From: an uncultured Micrococcales bacterium
GTDB taxonomy: Bacteria > Actinomycetota > Actinomycetes > Actinomycetales > Microbacteriaceae
NCBI GenBank assembly: GCA_903866485.1
Contig: CAIPNT010000017.1
Location: 1-15,513 of the forward strand
DNA: 15,513 bases
Direction of reading: 5' to 3'
In this document: positions 7,039 through 15,513 of the stretch, piece after piece
Numbering within the stretch: position 1 is the first letter of the stretch
Layout of the letters: every line of letters starts with the position of its first letter
Notes under the pieces: generated by a model
Databases searched by the model: none
What the model was told of the DNA's origin: nothing
The model's input: only the letters and a program-made list of their open reading frames with translations
Position numbers and translations under genes: made by a program

Positions 7039-8438
7039 TCGAACTTACCCTTGGCGAGATCGCCGCAGCCGTTGGGGGCAGGCTTTTTTCTGAACTTGAT
7101 GCCTCGGACATTTTTGTCACCGGCTCGGTAGAGACCGATTCGCGACTGGTTGGTTCGGGTTCTCTGTTTTTTGCGCGCCCAGGTGAAGTGACCGATGGCC
7201 ACCTATTTGCACCTCAGGCCAAGCAGGCCGGTGCGGTTGCGGCAGTTGTTGACCATGCTCTTGAAAACCTCGACCTGCCTCAGATTGTGGTCACCGATGT
7301 TACCGAGGCACTCGGAAAACTTGCGAAGCACGTGCTGGCGTCTGTGCGGGCCGAGACTGGCATCAAGGTGATTGGCATCACCGGTTCAAACGGCAAGACC
7401 ACCACAAAAAACATGCTTCGAGCAATTTTGTCGTCGGTTGGTGAAACCGTAGCCCCAATCGAGTCTTATAACAACGAGGTCGGCGCACCAATCTCCGTCT
7501 TGAAAATCACCCGAGGCACCAGGTTTCTAGTAGCCGAACTAGGCGCCGGTGGCCCCGGCAGCATCGCCTATCTCACCGATATCACGCAACCCGACGTTGG
7601 GGTGGAGCTCAAGGTTGGTCTGGCGCACGTTGGTGAGTTCGGTGGCATCGAAACCACCGCCAAGATCAAGGCAGAGTTGGCCTCGGGCCTAGCCTCGGAT
7701 GCCCTGTTCGTGGGCAACGCCGACGATGGCTATGTGCGCGACATGCCAACCCAGGCTCGTCAGGTTTGGTTTGGCACGGCACCCGATGCCGACTATCGTG
7801 CGTGCGATCTGGCACTAACCATCCAAGGCACCAGCTATGAAATGCACTGGCCAGATGGCGAAACCCACGAGGTTACCCTGCAGATTTTGGGCGAGCACCA
7901 TGTGATGAATGCCTTGGCGGCCAGCGCGGTTGCCGATCAGTTGGGTGTGCCAAGGTCTCAAATATTGGCGGCGCTTGAGGGCTTGGCGCTTGCCGAGCGT
8001 TGGCGCATGCAACTCCTGCATCGTGCCGACGGCGTATCAATCATCAACGATGCCTATAACGCGAGCCCCGACTCAACCAAGGCCGCATTGCAGACCCTGG
8101 CTCAGCTGGGCAAATCTGGCCGCAGAACGATCGCCGTGCTTGGTGAGATGGCAGAACTTGGCCAGTTCTCACGCGAACAGCACGATGCCATCGGCCGCAT
8201 TGTCGTCAGACTCAACATCGACCAGCTGGTTGTGGTTGGCCTCGGTGCCAAGCTGATTCACATGGGTGCCGAGCAAGAGGGCTCTTGGGGTGGCGAATCA
8301 AAATTCTTCGAGTCGATTGACGAGGCAACGGCCTATGTTCGTGAAATGCTAGAACCCGGCGACATCGTGCTAGTTAAATCATCGAAGTCGGCCAATCTCA
8401 GGTTTCTGGGGGATGAATTGATGGAGGTCACACCGTGA
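7035..8438 (+). CDS. murF: UDP-MurNAc-tripeptide--D-alanyl-D-alanine ligase MurF
   Basis: Cytoplasmic ligase that adds D-Ala-D-Ala to the UDP-MurNAc-tripeptide, completing the stem peptide. The 467-residue product starts [15 protein letters not shown] and has the MurF N-terminal block [18 protein letters not shown]. The ATP loop TGSNGKTT is at 116-123. [30 protein letters not shown] and the C-terminal [12 protein letters not shown] all follow the family pattern. The start is ATG 7035, overlapping the murE stop by 4 nt (ATGA); an in-frame ATG at 6930 would overlap murE much further and adds non-family sequence. Its own stop overlaps the mraY start by 4 nt. Confidence 0.97.
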   Translation: MIELTLGEIAAAVGGRLFSELDASDIFVTGSVETDSRLVGSGSLFFARPGEVTDGHLFAPQAKQAGAVAAVVDHALENLDLPQIVVTDVTEALGKLAKHVLASVRAETGIKVIGITGSNGKTTTKNMLRAILSSVGETVAPIESYNNEVGAPISVLKITRGTRFLVAELGAGGPGSIAYLTDITQPDVGVELKVGLAHVGEFGGIETTAKIKAELASGLASDALFVGNADDGYVRDMPTQARQVWFGTAPDADYRACDLALTIQGTSYEMHWPDGETHEVTLQILGEHHVMNALAASAVADQLGVPRSQILAALEGLALAERWRMQLLHRADGVSIINDAYNASPDSTKAALQTLAQLGKSGRRTIAVLGEMAELGQFSREQHDAIGRIVVRLNIDQLVVVGLGAKLIHMGAEQEGSWGGESKFFESIDEATAYVREMLEPGDIVLVKSSKSANLRFLGDELMEVTP

Positions 8439-9535
8439 GAGCGATTTTGCTCGCCGGCGCCGTAGCAATGGCGTTCACTCTTCTAGTAACCCCAGGTTTT
8501 ATCTGGCTATTTCGCCGCTTAAAGTGGGGGCAGTTCATCCGTGAAGATGGGCCGCAGAGCCACAAGACCAAGCACGGAACCCCAACCATGGGCGGTGTTG
8601 TCATCATCGTGGCCGTTTTGCTCGGCTATTTCATCGGAAAGCTCGCGAATTTTGAGACTCCTACCGTGTCGGCTCTGCTGGTGCTATTCATGTTTGTCGG
8701 CCTCGGCTTGATCGGTTTCATCGACGACTTCATCAAGACTCACAAGCAGCGCAGCCTCGGTCTAACCGGATGGGCCAAGATCGCCGGTCAAGGCATTGTG
8801 GCGACAATCTTTGCCATCCTGGCGCTCAATTTTCCAAATGATCATGGGCTAACCCCTGCCTCGACAAACATTTCATTTACTCGCGACCTGCCGATCAACC
8901 TGATGGTTTTTGGCTCGGCGATCGGTGTCGTGCTGTTTATTATCTGGATCTATTTCTTGGTTGCCGGCACCTCAAACGGTGTCAACATCGCAGATGGCCT
9001 TGACGGTCTGGCCACCGGTTCTAGCATCATGGCGATCGGCGCCTATGCAATCATCGGTTTTTGGGAGTTTAACCAGAGCTGTGGTTCGGTTATCGAGAAC
9101 GTTACCTCTTGCTATTCGGTGCGCGATCCGCTCGACTTGGCCGTGGTTGCATCGGCGCTCGTGGGCGCTCTCGCAGGCTTTCTATGGTGGAACACTTCGC
9201 CAGCTCAAATTTTCATGGGTGACACCGGCTCGCTTGCCCTCGGCGGCGCTCTAGCCTCACTGGCGATCTTGTCTCGTACCGAGTTATTGCTGGTTTTCAC
9301 CGGTGGCATATTTGTCATCGTTACTGGTTCGGTGATCATTCAGCGGGTATTTTTCAAGCTCACCAAGTGGCGCACCGGAACTGGCCGCCGTGTATTTTTG
9401 ATGAGCCCGCTGCACCACCATTTTGAGCTCAAGGGTTGGGCGCAGATCACCGTAGTGGTGCGTTTCTGGATCATCTGTGGACTCTCGGTGCTAAGCGGCG
9501 TTGGTCTGTTCTATGTCAATTGGATCTACGGCTAG
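8435..9535 (+). CDS. mraY: Phospho-MurNAc-pentapeptide transferase MraY
   Basis: Polytopic inner-membrane enzyme that transfers phospho-MurNAc-pentapeptide from UDP to undecaprenyl or decaprenyl phosphate, making lipid I. The 366-residue product starts at GTG 8435, overlapping the murF stop. It has many hydrophobic segments consistent with the ten-helix fold. Family motifs are [17 protein letters not shown] near residues 35-51, the Asp pair in [35 protein letters not shown] with D187 and D190, [12 protein letters not shown], and the signature H327-H-H329 in [12 protein letters not shown]. Two cysteines, C216 and C226, lie in an extracytoplasmic loop and could pair. The gene ends 4 nt before murD. 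Confidence 0.97.
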   Translation: MRAILLAGAVAMAFTLLVTPGFIWLFRRLKWGQFIREDGPQSHKTKHGTPTMGGVVIIVAVLLGYFIGKLANFETPTVSALLVLFMFVGLGLIGFIDDFIKTHKQRSLGLTGWAKIAGQGIVATIFAILALNFPNDHGLTPASTNISFTRDLPINLMVFGSAIGVVLFIIWIYFLVAGTSNGVNIADGLDGLATGSSIMAIGAYAIIGFWEFNQSCGSVIENVTSCYSVRDPLDLAVVASALVGALAGFLWWNTSPAQIFMGDTGSLALGGALASLAILSRTELLLVFTGGIFVIVTGSVIIQRVFFKLTKWRTGTGRRVFLMSPLHHHFELKGWAQITVVVRFWIICGLSVLSGVGLFYVNWIYG

Positions 9536-9539
9536 TTTG

Positions 9540-11012
9540 ATGGGGCTGTTAGACAACCTAAATAGCTGGCACTCGGACTGGTCGCCGGTTCGCGCCGTCG
9601 TTCTCGGTCTCGGTGTGACCGGGTTCTCGGTTGCCGACACTCTTGCCGAACTTGGTGCCAAAACTCTGGTCGTTGCAGAAAAGGCAGACGCCGAACTAGT
9701 CGACATTCTCGATGTGATTGGTGTTGCCCACCTGACCGGTGAAGCGGCCGCAGGCCTGCCTCAGCGGGTTGTTGCTTTTGCACCAAATCTGATCGTCACC
9801 TCACCGGGCTACAAGCCGACCAGTGAAATAATCCTTTGGGCTGCCCAGAACAACATCGATGTCTGGGTTGATATCGACCTAGCCTGGCGAGTTCGTGACA
9901 AAAATGAGCGAATCGCGCAGTGGTTCACCGTGACTGGCACCAACGGCAAAACCACAACGGTTCAGTTGCTGACCGCGATGCTAAACCAGGCTGGCATAAA
10001 GACTGCCGCCGGTGGAAATATTGGCGTTCCGATGTTGGATCTGATTCGTGATCCAGAGGGTTTCGACGCAATTGTGGTTGAACTATCGAGTTTTCAGTTG
10101 CACTACATGGGTTCGATCACCCCGTTTTCGAGTGTTGTGCTCAATTTGGCCGATGACCACCTTGACTGGCACGGCAGCTTTGAGGCCTACCGTGACGCCA
10201 AGGCCAAGGTTTATGAAAATACCATTCAGGCTTGCGTCTACAACGTCATGGATGCCGCCACCGAACGAATGGTTGAAGACGCGGATGTCATTGAGGGTGC
10301 ACGCGCGATTGGCTTCACCGTTGGCATACCAGCGCGCAGTCAGGTTGGTTATGTAGAAGAGATTTTGTGCGATCGCGCCTTCTTAGATGACCGCGCCAAT
10401 AATGCAATTGAGATTGCCACCCTTCACGATCTCAACGAAATTGGTGTGCTAACCCCGCACCTCATGGCAAATGTGGCAGCGGCAACTGCAATGGCTCGAT
10501 CGGCGGGTGTTTCGGCCGAGGCTATTCGCGAAGCGATTAGGGGGTTTAAGCTCGATCGCCACCGCATCGAACTCGTTGCCGAGGCAAATGAGATTCGTTG
10601 GATTGATGACTCGAAAGCCACTAACCCCCATGCCGCCGATGCGTCGCTAGCGTCTTTTGAGCGCGTTGTTTGGATTGTCGGTGGCCTGCTCAAGGGAGTG
10701 GACATTTCAGACCTGGTTGAGAAATATCGTGACCGTCTTGCCGCGGCGATTGTGATAGGCAAAGACCGCCAACCGGTGCTCGACGCATTTGTTAGCAAAG
10801 CGCCAAAAGTTTTGGTTCGAGAGATCGACACAGAAGACAACTCTCAAGTCATGAAGCTTGCCGTAGCGGTGGCAAATGATCTTGCCAGCGCGGGCGATGT
10901 GGTCTTGCTTGCCCCGGCAGCAGCTTCGATGGATCAATTCAAGGATTATGCCGACCGGGGCGGCGCGTTCGCTGCAGCGGTGAAGGCTCTGATTGGAGGC
11001 TTCGGTGGCTAA
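9540..11012 (+). CDS. murD: UDP-N-acetylmuramoyl-L-alanine--D-glutamate ligase MurD
   Basis: Cytoplasmic ligase that adds D-glutamate as second residue of the stem peptide. The 490-residue product has an N-terminal Rossmann domain (VRAVVLGLGVTGFSVADTL), the ATP loop TGTNGKTTT from T132, ELSSFQLH, NLADDHLDWHGSFEAYRDAK with the expected carbamylated Lys, and the C-terminal domain blocks LDRHRIELVAE, WIDDSKATNPHAA and LLAPAAASMDQFKDYADRG. ATG 9540 is preferred because the Rossmann motif then lies at the normal distance from the N-terminus. Earlier in-frame starts near 9501 sit inside mraY. The 3' end overlaps the ftsW start by 8 nt. Confidence 0.97.
   Translation: MGLLDNLNSWHSDWSPVRAVVLGLGVTGFSVADTLAELGAKTLVVAEKADAELVDILDVIGVAHLTGEAAAGLPQRVVAFAPNLIVTSPGYKPTSEIILWAAQNNIDVWVDIDLAWRVRDKNERIAQWFTVTGTNGKTTTVQLLTAMLNQAGIKTAAGGNIGVPMLDLIRDPEGFDAIVVELSSFQLHYMGSITPFSSVVLNLADDHLDWHGSFEAYRDAKAKVYENTIQACVYNVMDAATERMVEDADVIEGARAIGFTVGIPARSQVGYVEEILCDRAFLDDRANNAIEIATLHDLNEIGVLTPHLMANVAAATAMARSAGVSAEAIREAIRGFKLDRHRIELVAEANEIRWIDDSKATNPHAADASLASFERVVWIVGGLLKGVDISDLVEKYRDRLAAAIVIGKDRQPVLDAFVSKAPKVLVREIDTEDNSQVMKLAVAVANDLASAGDVVLLAPAAASMDQFKDYADRGGAFAAAVKALIGGFGG
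10995..10999 (+). promoter_or_regulatory. Ribosome binding site deciding the ftsW start
   Basis: GGAGG, 5 nt ahead of GTG 11005 and inside the end of murD. It makes GTG 11005 the better start than the in-frame TTG at 10993, which has no such site. Confidence 0.75.
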
Positions 11013-12192
11013 GTTTCAAGCTTCGAGAGACGGTTTACAGCGTTTTGTCGCGCGCGCCTTCGTTGGCCAGTCGCTCGACTTTTATCGACTTCTCGGCATC
11101 ACGCTGTTTTTGCTTGGGTTCGGCATCGTCATGGTCTTGTCGGCATCTTCGATTGACTCGCTGAAGGCAAACGACAATAGCTTCGCCATTTTTGGCAGAC
11201 AGGCACTGTGGGGGGTTCTTGGCGTCTTTACTCTGGCCGGCGTTTCGCTAGTTCCAATGAGTTTTTTCAAACGTCATTCGCAGCGCGCGTTCATGTTTTT
11301 GTTGGTTTTGCAATTAGCGGTTTTCTTCATCGGTAAGGACGTAAACGGAAACCGAAACTGGATTGTGCTTGGACCGATTTCGATTCAGCCATCCGAGTTC
11401 TTGAAAATTGCCTTGGTGATGCAGATCGCGGTGTACATTTCACGTCGTGAGCAGCGTCTCGATGAATTTTCAACCTGGAAGCAGCCGCTGATTTGGCTGG
11501 GGATGTCGTTGTTCTTGGTGATGATCGGTAAAGACCTCGGAACCTCTCTGATAATCATGGCAATGGTTTTGGGCCAGTTGGCCCTGGCCGGAATGCCAGG
11601 TCGAACCATGCGCGGTGTAGTCGTGCTGATGGCCGTTGCCATTCCGATTGCGCTAACCCTATCGAGTTCGCGCATTCCGCGAATCTTGGCCTGGTTGAAC
11701 CCCGGCGCACCAGACCCAAACGGCTATAACTGGCAGTCAGAGCATGGCATGTGGGCCTTGGCCGCCGGCGGCATCTTTGGCTCGGGGCTTGGCAACTCGA
11801 AGATGAAGTGGTCGTGGATTCCAGAAGTTGAAAACGACTTCATCTTTGCGGTCATTGGCGAAGAGCTCGGATTGATTGGCGCAGCCGTTGTAATCGCAAT
11901 GTTCGTTGGCTTGGCGGTCACATTTGTGCGCATCATGAATCGCACTCACGACGCGTTTAGCCGCCACCTAATCGCAGGAATTCTGTTTTGGATTGTCCCG
12001 CAGGCATTTGTGAACATAGCCGTGGTTTTGCGCTTGCTGCCGGTTTTGGGTGTTCCACTTCCACTAATCTCTGCCGGTGGTTCGTCGCTCGTCGCCTCGC
12101 TAGGCTCGATCGGAATAATTTTGGCCATCGAGCGAAATAACCACCTGAACCCGGCCCCGCGTGCGGTTCGGGCAGTCAGGCTAGTGAAGTGA
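11005..12192 (+). CDS. ftsW: FtsW, septal peptidoglycan glycosyltransferase (SEDS family)
   Basis: Polytopic membrane enzyme that polymerises lipid II into septal glycan strands together with FtsI. The 395-residue product is very hydrophobic, with about ten helices, a cationic cytoplasmic N-terminus and a cationic C-terminus (NPAPRAVRAVRLVK). SEDS motifs include NGNRNWIVLGPISIQPSE with Q128-P-S-E131, the segment E276-N-D278-FIFAVIGEELGLIG, whose Asp corresponds to the proposed catalytic residue of the family, and LGVPLPLISAGGSS near the end. Its place between murD and murG is canonical for FtsW and argues against RodA. It overlaps murD by 8 nt and murG by 4 nt. Confidence 0.96.
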   Translation: MAKFQASRDGLQRFVARAFVGQSLDFYRLLGITLFLLGFGIVMVLSASSIDSLKANDNSFAIFGRQALWGVLGVFTLAGVSLVPMSFFKRHSQRAFMFLLVLQLAVFFIGKDVNGNRNWIVLGPISIQPSEFLKIALVMQIAVYISRREQRLDEFSTWKQPLIWLGMSLFLVMIGKDLGTSLIIMAMVLGQLALAGMPGRTMRGVVVLMAVAIPIALTLSSSRIPRILAWLNPGAPDPNGYNWQSEHGMWALAAGGIFGSGLGNSKMKWSWIPEVENDFIFAVIGEELGLIGAAVVIAMFVGLAVTFVRIMNRTHDAFSRHLIAGILFWIVPQAFVNIAVVLRLLPVLGVPLPLISAGGSSLVASLGSIGIILAIERNNHLNPAPRAVRAVRLVK

Positions 12193-13256
12193 CGAACTTT
12201 CTATTGGCTGGTGGTGGCACCGCAGGGCACGTAAACCCGCTGCTGGCCCTTGCCGCAGCTATCAAGCAAGACTCACCGTCAAGCAAGGTTTGGGCGCTTG
12301 GCACCGCTGAGGGGCTCGAAGCCAAGCTGGTTCCGGCCGCAGGTGTCGAGCTGATAACCATCGAGCGACTGCCATTTCCACGCAAAATTTCGGGCTATGC
12401 GCTCAGCTTTCCGCTGCGTTTTTTGCGCGCCATTCGCTCGGTAGAAAACTTCATAAAGGCAAATCAGATCGATGTAATCGTCGGTTTTGGCGGCTATGCC
12501 AGCGCCCCGGCTTACCTTGCCGCCAAACGCTGCGGTGTCGCCATAGTTGTGCACGAGGCCAACGCATTGCCGGGATGGGCAAACAAGCTTGGCGCCAAGT
12601 CTGCCGAGGCCGTAGGTGTGGCCTTCAAGTCAACTCCACTGCCAAACGCTAGCTTCGTTGGCATGCCGCTTCGCGAGTCAATCGAAGCAGTTGCCGACTA
12701 TGCCGACCGTGAATCGGCTCGACTGCACTTTGGGCTTGACCCAGACACCGTGACCCTTTTGGTAACCGGCGGTTCGCTTGGTGCGAAGCGCATCAACGAC
12801 ACGATCGTCCAATCTCGCAAGGTTTTATCGGCCGCTGGAATCCAGGTTTTGCATATTGTCGGTGGGCGATCTGACCTCGAAGAGATTCATGAAAAAGATT
12901 ATGTTCGCATCGCCTACTGCGATCGTATGGACCTGGCCATCGCCGCCAGCAGTTTCGCGGTTTCACGCGCCGGCGCATCCACGGTTTCAGAGTTTGCCGC
13001 GGTTGGATTGCCAGCGGTTTATGTGCCTTATCCGGTGGGCAACGGCGAACAACGCTTCAATGTTGCCGACATCGAGGCCGCCGGCGGTGGTCTCGTGGTT
13101 GCCGACGCAGACTTTGATGCAGCCTTTGTAGCCACCCAGCTGGTGCCGTTGATTTCAAGTTCGAAGGCGCTGGCCGACATGAGCAAGAAAGCCAGACAAA
13201 ACGGTGTGGCCGATGGCGCAGCAAGACTTTTGGCCCTGGTCAAGAGCGTGTTGTAG
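12189..13256 (+). CDS. murG: UDP-GlcNAc--lipid I GlcNAc transferase MurG
   Basis: Peripheral inner-membrane GT-B glycosyltransferase that adds GlcNAc to lipid I, producing lipid II on the cytoplasmic face. The 355-residue product starts at GTG 12189, overlapping the ftsW stop (GTGA). The first glycine-rich loop is G8-GGTAGHVNP17, and FGGYASAPAYLAA and HEANALPGWANK follow in the N-terminal domain. The C-terminal domain has VTGGSLGAKRIND and the UDP-GlcNAc binding block SRAGASTVSEFAAVGLP, then VPYPVGNGEQRFN. Length is normal for the family. It is followed by the longest unambiguous non-coding gap inside the operon after mraZ. Confidence 0.97.
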   Translation: MTNFLLAGGGTAGHVNPLLALAAAIKQDSPSSKVWALGTAEGLEAKLVPAAGVELITIERLPFPRKISGYALSFPLRFLRAIRSVENFIKANQIDVIVGFGGYASAPAYLAAKRCGVAIVVHEANALPGWANKLGAKSAEAVGVAFKSTPLPNASFVGMPLRESIEAVADYADRESARLHFGLDPDTVTLLVTGGSLGAKRINDTIVQSRKVLSAAGIQVLHIVGGRSDLEEIHEKDYVRIAYCDRMDLAIAASSFAVSRAGASTVSEFAAVGLPAVYVPYPVGNGEQRFNVADIEAAGGGLVVADADFDAAFVATQLVPLISSSKALADMSKKARQNGVADGAARLLALVKSVL

Positions 13257-13310
13257 GGGCGCATTAGTCGCTTCTAGTTTTAGTCTTCTAGGTGAACGTT
13301 AGGAACCTCC
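13251..13310 (+). promoter_or_regulatory. murG-murC junction with near-repeats and a weak candidate promoter
   Basis: The 54-nt gap (13257-13310) contains TAGTCGCTTCTAG (13265-13277) and the similar TAGTCTTCTAG (13281-13291). TTGTAG at 13251-13256 and TAGTTT at 13275-13280, 18 nt apart, could be a weak internal promoter for murC-ftsQ. The -35 match is only three of six, so this is a guess. AGGA at 13301-13304 is the murC ribosome binding site. Confidence 0.25.
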
Positions 13311-14699
13311 ATGATCAAACCAGACTTCACCCAACCGGTTCCGGCCGACCTTGGCAAGGTGCACTTTGTGGGCATCGGTGGCTCTGGAATGAGCGGCATC
13401 GCAGCGATGCTGATGGGCATGGGGCATAAGGTAACCGGCAGCGATCTTCGAGACACCGCGACCGTTGCAAAACTGCGTGAACTGGGTGCCGAAATCTTTA
13501 TCGGCCACGATGCTAAAAACCTTGGCGACCCAGACACCGTTGTGGTGACCTCGGCGCTCTGGCCGACCAACCCCGAATATTTGCTTGCCAAAGAGCGTGG
13601 CATCCCGGTGATTCACCGGTCACAGGCGCTTGCCTATTTGACCTCGAAAAAACGCGTGATTGCTGTGGCAGGAGCCCATGGTAAGACCACCAGCACCGGC
13701 ATGATCGTCACCGGTTTGATGGGCCTCGGCGAAGATCCTTCGTTTGTCAACGGTGGTGTCATTGCTTCGCTAGATGTTTCTTCGGCTGCCGGAACTTCAG
13801 AGCTTTTTGTGATTGAGGCCGACGAATCAGACGGTTCGTTCTTGCACTACGAGACCGCAATCGCCCTGATCACCAACGTGGATGCAGACCATCTTGATCA
13901 CTATGGCAGCGAGGCGGCTTTCGAGGCCGAGTTCGGTCGTTTTGCCCAGGGTGCGCGCGAGTTCGTTGCAGTCAGCTCGGATGACCCTGGGGCAGTTCGC
14001 GTCACCGCACTCATCCGCGACAAGCGCATCATCAGCTTTGGCTTCGTCAACTCTGCAACTGTGAGACTGCACGAGGTCGACGCCAGCGGGGCACAGGTTT
14101 CGTTCAAGCTTGAATACGATGGTCAGGTCTTCAGCGCGACCCTGACGGTTCCGGGCGAACACAACGCGATCAACGCCGCGGGAGCCTTCGCGGTTTTAGT
14201 TGGCTTGGGCTATGACCCGGCTAAATCGCTCGAATCAATTTCCCAATTTGGCGGCACCGAGCGACGCTTTCAACTGCACGGTGAAGAGCGCGGTGTGAAG
14301 GTCTATGACGATTTCGCTCACCACCCAACTGAGGTTTCGGCCGCAATTAAGGCTGCGCGTGCGGTTGTTGGAGAGGGTCGTCTGATTACCGTTTTTCAGC
14401 CGCATCTTTATAGTCGCACCCGCTTAATGGCCAAAGAGTTCGCGGCGGCACTTTCGGCAAGCGACGAGGTTGTCGTGCTCGACATTTATGCGGCCAGAGA
14501 AGATCCTGAACCAGGTGTCACCGGCGCACTCGTGAGCGAAGCCTTTGCTAATCAGGCGCAGGTTCACTATGTGCCAGAGTGGGCCGATGTGCCTGCTGTT
14601 GCCGCCAAACTGGCCGGCCCCGGAGACTTCATCATGACCATGGGTTGTGGCGACATCTATCGTATGGTGCCCGAACTGCTTCACGCTCTTCAGAAGTAG
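13311..14699 (+). CDS. murC: UDP-N-acetylmuramate--amino acid ligase MurC
   Basis: Cytoplasmic ligase that adds the first stem-peptide amino acid to UDP-MurNAc. This is L-alanine in most bacteria, and glycine in many actinobacteria with B-type peptidoglycan. The 462-residue product has the N-terminal UDP-binding loop [14 protein letters not shown] at 18-31, the ATP loop GAHGKTTS at 121-128, E169-[21 protein letters not shown], and the C-terminal [10 protein letters not shown] and FQPHLYSRT blocks. All are standard MurC features. ATG 13311 is 6 nt past AGGA. The gene ends 7 nt before ftsQ. Nothing in the sequence tells me whether alanine or glycine is used. Confidence 0.97.
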   Translation: MIKPDFTQPVPADLGKVHFVGIGGSGMSGIAAMLMGMGHKVTGSDLRDTATVAKLRELGAEIFIGHDAKNLGDPDTVVVTSALWPTNPEYLLAKERGIPVIHRSQALAYLTSKKRVIAVAGAHGKTTSTGMIVTGLMGLGEDPSFVNGGVIASLDVSSAAGTSELFVIEADESDGSFLHYETAIALITNVDADHLDHYGSEAAFEAEFGRFAQGAREFVAVSSDDPGAVRVTALIRDKRIISFGFVNSATVRLHEVDASGAQVSFKLEYDGQVFSATLTVPGEHNAINAAGAFAVLVGLGYDPAKSLESISQFGGTERRFQLHGEERGVKVYDDFAHHPTEVSAAIKAARAVVGEGRLITVFQPHLYSRTRLMAKEFAAALSASDEVVVLDIYAAREDPEPGVTGALVSEAFANQAQVHYVPEWADVPAVAAKLAGPGDFIMTMGCGDIYRMVPELLHALQK

Positions 14700-14706
14700 T
14701 TCATCC

Positions 14707-15513
14707 GTGAAAAGACCACGTCCGCTCAGCAGCAAATCATCAGCTCAAAGAACCCTGCCAAAGGCACCAGTCAACGTAACCGCCATCGAGGCCAAGCGTC
14801 AAGAGAAGGCCGAGCGTTTGAAGAAGGCGGCCAAACCGGCTGTCAAGGCTAAAGCTACGAAATCCCAGCAGCCGGCACGGGGTAGGAAGGCTTCAAAGCC
14901 AGGCAAGGTGACCGCGTTCACCAGGCTGACTCCCGAGGCTAAGCGCTTTGTTGGCGCCACAAAGCGCCGCAAGGTGACCGTGGCAATCGTGGTTGCGGCC
15001 TTTGGTTTGCTAGGTTCACTAATCTTGGCCACCATGTTCACGCCGCTTTTGGCGGTGCAGAACCTTGAGGTCACCGGCACCTCGTTGCTCAATCGTGCAG
15101 CGGTAATCAAGGCCCTGAAACCTCAAATTGGCACACCGCTTCCGATGGTCAGTGAAAAGACGATCTCTGACGAGCTTTCGGCGTTCACACTTGTTGAGAG
15201 CTTTGCTGTGGTTAGCCTGCCGCCGCACACCCTTCGCGTCGCAATCAGCGAGCGTCAGCCAATCTGCATAGTTACCGTCGGGGGGCTGGACTACCTGTAT
15301 GACCCAGCTGGCGTGCGAATTTCGGCCGCAAAGGCAACCGACAACTATCCGCGGATCGCAATCGTGGGTGATCCGAAGGGCAGCCCAGAATTTTCGGCGG
15401 CAATCGACGTTTTGCTGGCACTTCCGGCAAACCTGCTCAGCCAGGTGGCATCGGTCGATGCCAAGACCAAGGATGATGTTTCGATGCAGTTGCGCGGCTA
15501 TGCCGGCCAGCGC
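14707..15513 (+). CDS. ftsQ: Cell division protein FtsQ, C-terminus beyond window
   Basis: Bitopic divisome protein that links early and late division components and acts with FtsL and its partner. The first 269 residues are visible and the frame is open to the right edge. GTG 14707 follows the murC stop by 7 nt. The N-terminal cytoplasmic tail of about 89 residues is rich in Lys, Ala and Arg and looks disordered. A transmembrane helix lies at about 90-112 (VTVAIVVAAFGLLGSLILATMF). It is followed by a POTRA domain at about 116-185 (VQNLEVTGTSLLNRAAVIKA, then LPPHTLRVAISERQP) and the start of the FtsQ/DivIB beta domain, with GLDYLYDPAGVRIS as the conserved strand. Position after murC is canonical, and ftsZ would be expected soon after. 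Confidence 0.93.
   Translation, partial: MKRPRPLSSKSSAQRTLPKAPVNVTAIEAKRQEKAERLKKAAKPAVKAKATKSQQPARGRKASKPGKVTAFTRLTPEAKRFVGATKRRKVTVAIVVAAFGLLGSLILATMFTPLLAVQNLEVTGTSLLNRAAVIKALKPQIGTPLPMVSEKTISDELSAFTLVESFAVVSLPPHTLRVAISERQPICIVTVGGLDYLYDPAGVRISAAKATDNYPRIAIVGDPKGSPEFSAAIDVLLALPANLLSQVASVDAKTKDDVSMQLRGYAGQR

Noticed and set aside
9501..9539. An upstream extension of murD
   Set aside because: It lies inside the end of mraY; ATG 9540 places the Rossmann loop at the normal distance.
1..15513. Search for tRNA, rRNA, CRISPR, insertion sequence, prophage or defence system signatures
   Set aside because: Nothing was seen. All genes on both strands belong to the dcw cluster or its usual actinobacterial neighbours, and there are no long terminal repeats or foreign-looking genes.

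Overview
This window is almost certainly from an actinobacterium and most likely from the Microbacteriaceae, perhaps one of the streamlined aquatic lineages of the Rhodoluna/Aquiluna type. That placement is an inference. It rests on a DUF3040 membrane protein directly upstream of mraZ, actinobacterial-style FtsI, FtsL and FtsQ proteins, frequent GTG starts, moderate GC judged by eye, very short gaps, and a MurE whose substrate-selecting motif is not the meso-diaminopimelate type.

Layout. At the left edge, on the minus strand, lies most of a trans-type polyprenyl diphosphate synthase; its 3' end is outside the window. A 76-nt divergent gap with a plausible plus-strand promoter separates it from a DUF3040 gene, which ends in a clear rho-independent terminator (1366-1390). 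After an AT-rich leader the division and cell wall (dcw) cluster begins. Its promoter region carries four exact-period 10-bp direct repeats (1499-1538) that look like the autoregulatory operator of MraZ. The order is then canonical and unbroken, all on the plus strand: mraZ, rsmH, ftsL, ftsI, murE, murF, mraY, murD, ftsW, murG, murC, ftsQ. The last gene runs off the right edge.

How the genes work together. MurC, MurE, MurF and MurD are the four Mur ligases that build the UDP-MurNAc stem peptide in the cytoplasm. MraY moves the product onto the lipid carrier (lipid I), and MurG adds GlcNAc (lipid II). The FtsW glycosyltransferase and the FtsI transpeptidase polymerise and cross-link it at the septum, with FtsL and FtsQ as single-pass divisome scaffolds. 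RsmH methylates 16S rRNA, and MraZ is the cluster's transcriptional regulator. Many junctions overlap by 4-8 nt (rsmH/ftsL, murE/murF, murF/mraY, murD/ftsW, ftsW/murG), which suggests one translationally coupled operon. The only longer gaps inside it are mraZ-rsmH (93 nt, or 54 nt with the alternative rsmH start) and murG-murC (54 nt).

I found no tRNA, rRNA, insertion sequence, CRISPR array or prophage signature, and no gene-free stretch over 300 bases; the longest is 1327-1560. This is a core housekeeping region, and I do not see an undescribed system. The points most worth a second look are the MurE motif, the architecture of the mraZ operator region, and hairpins that sit on stop codons.
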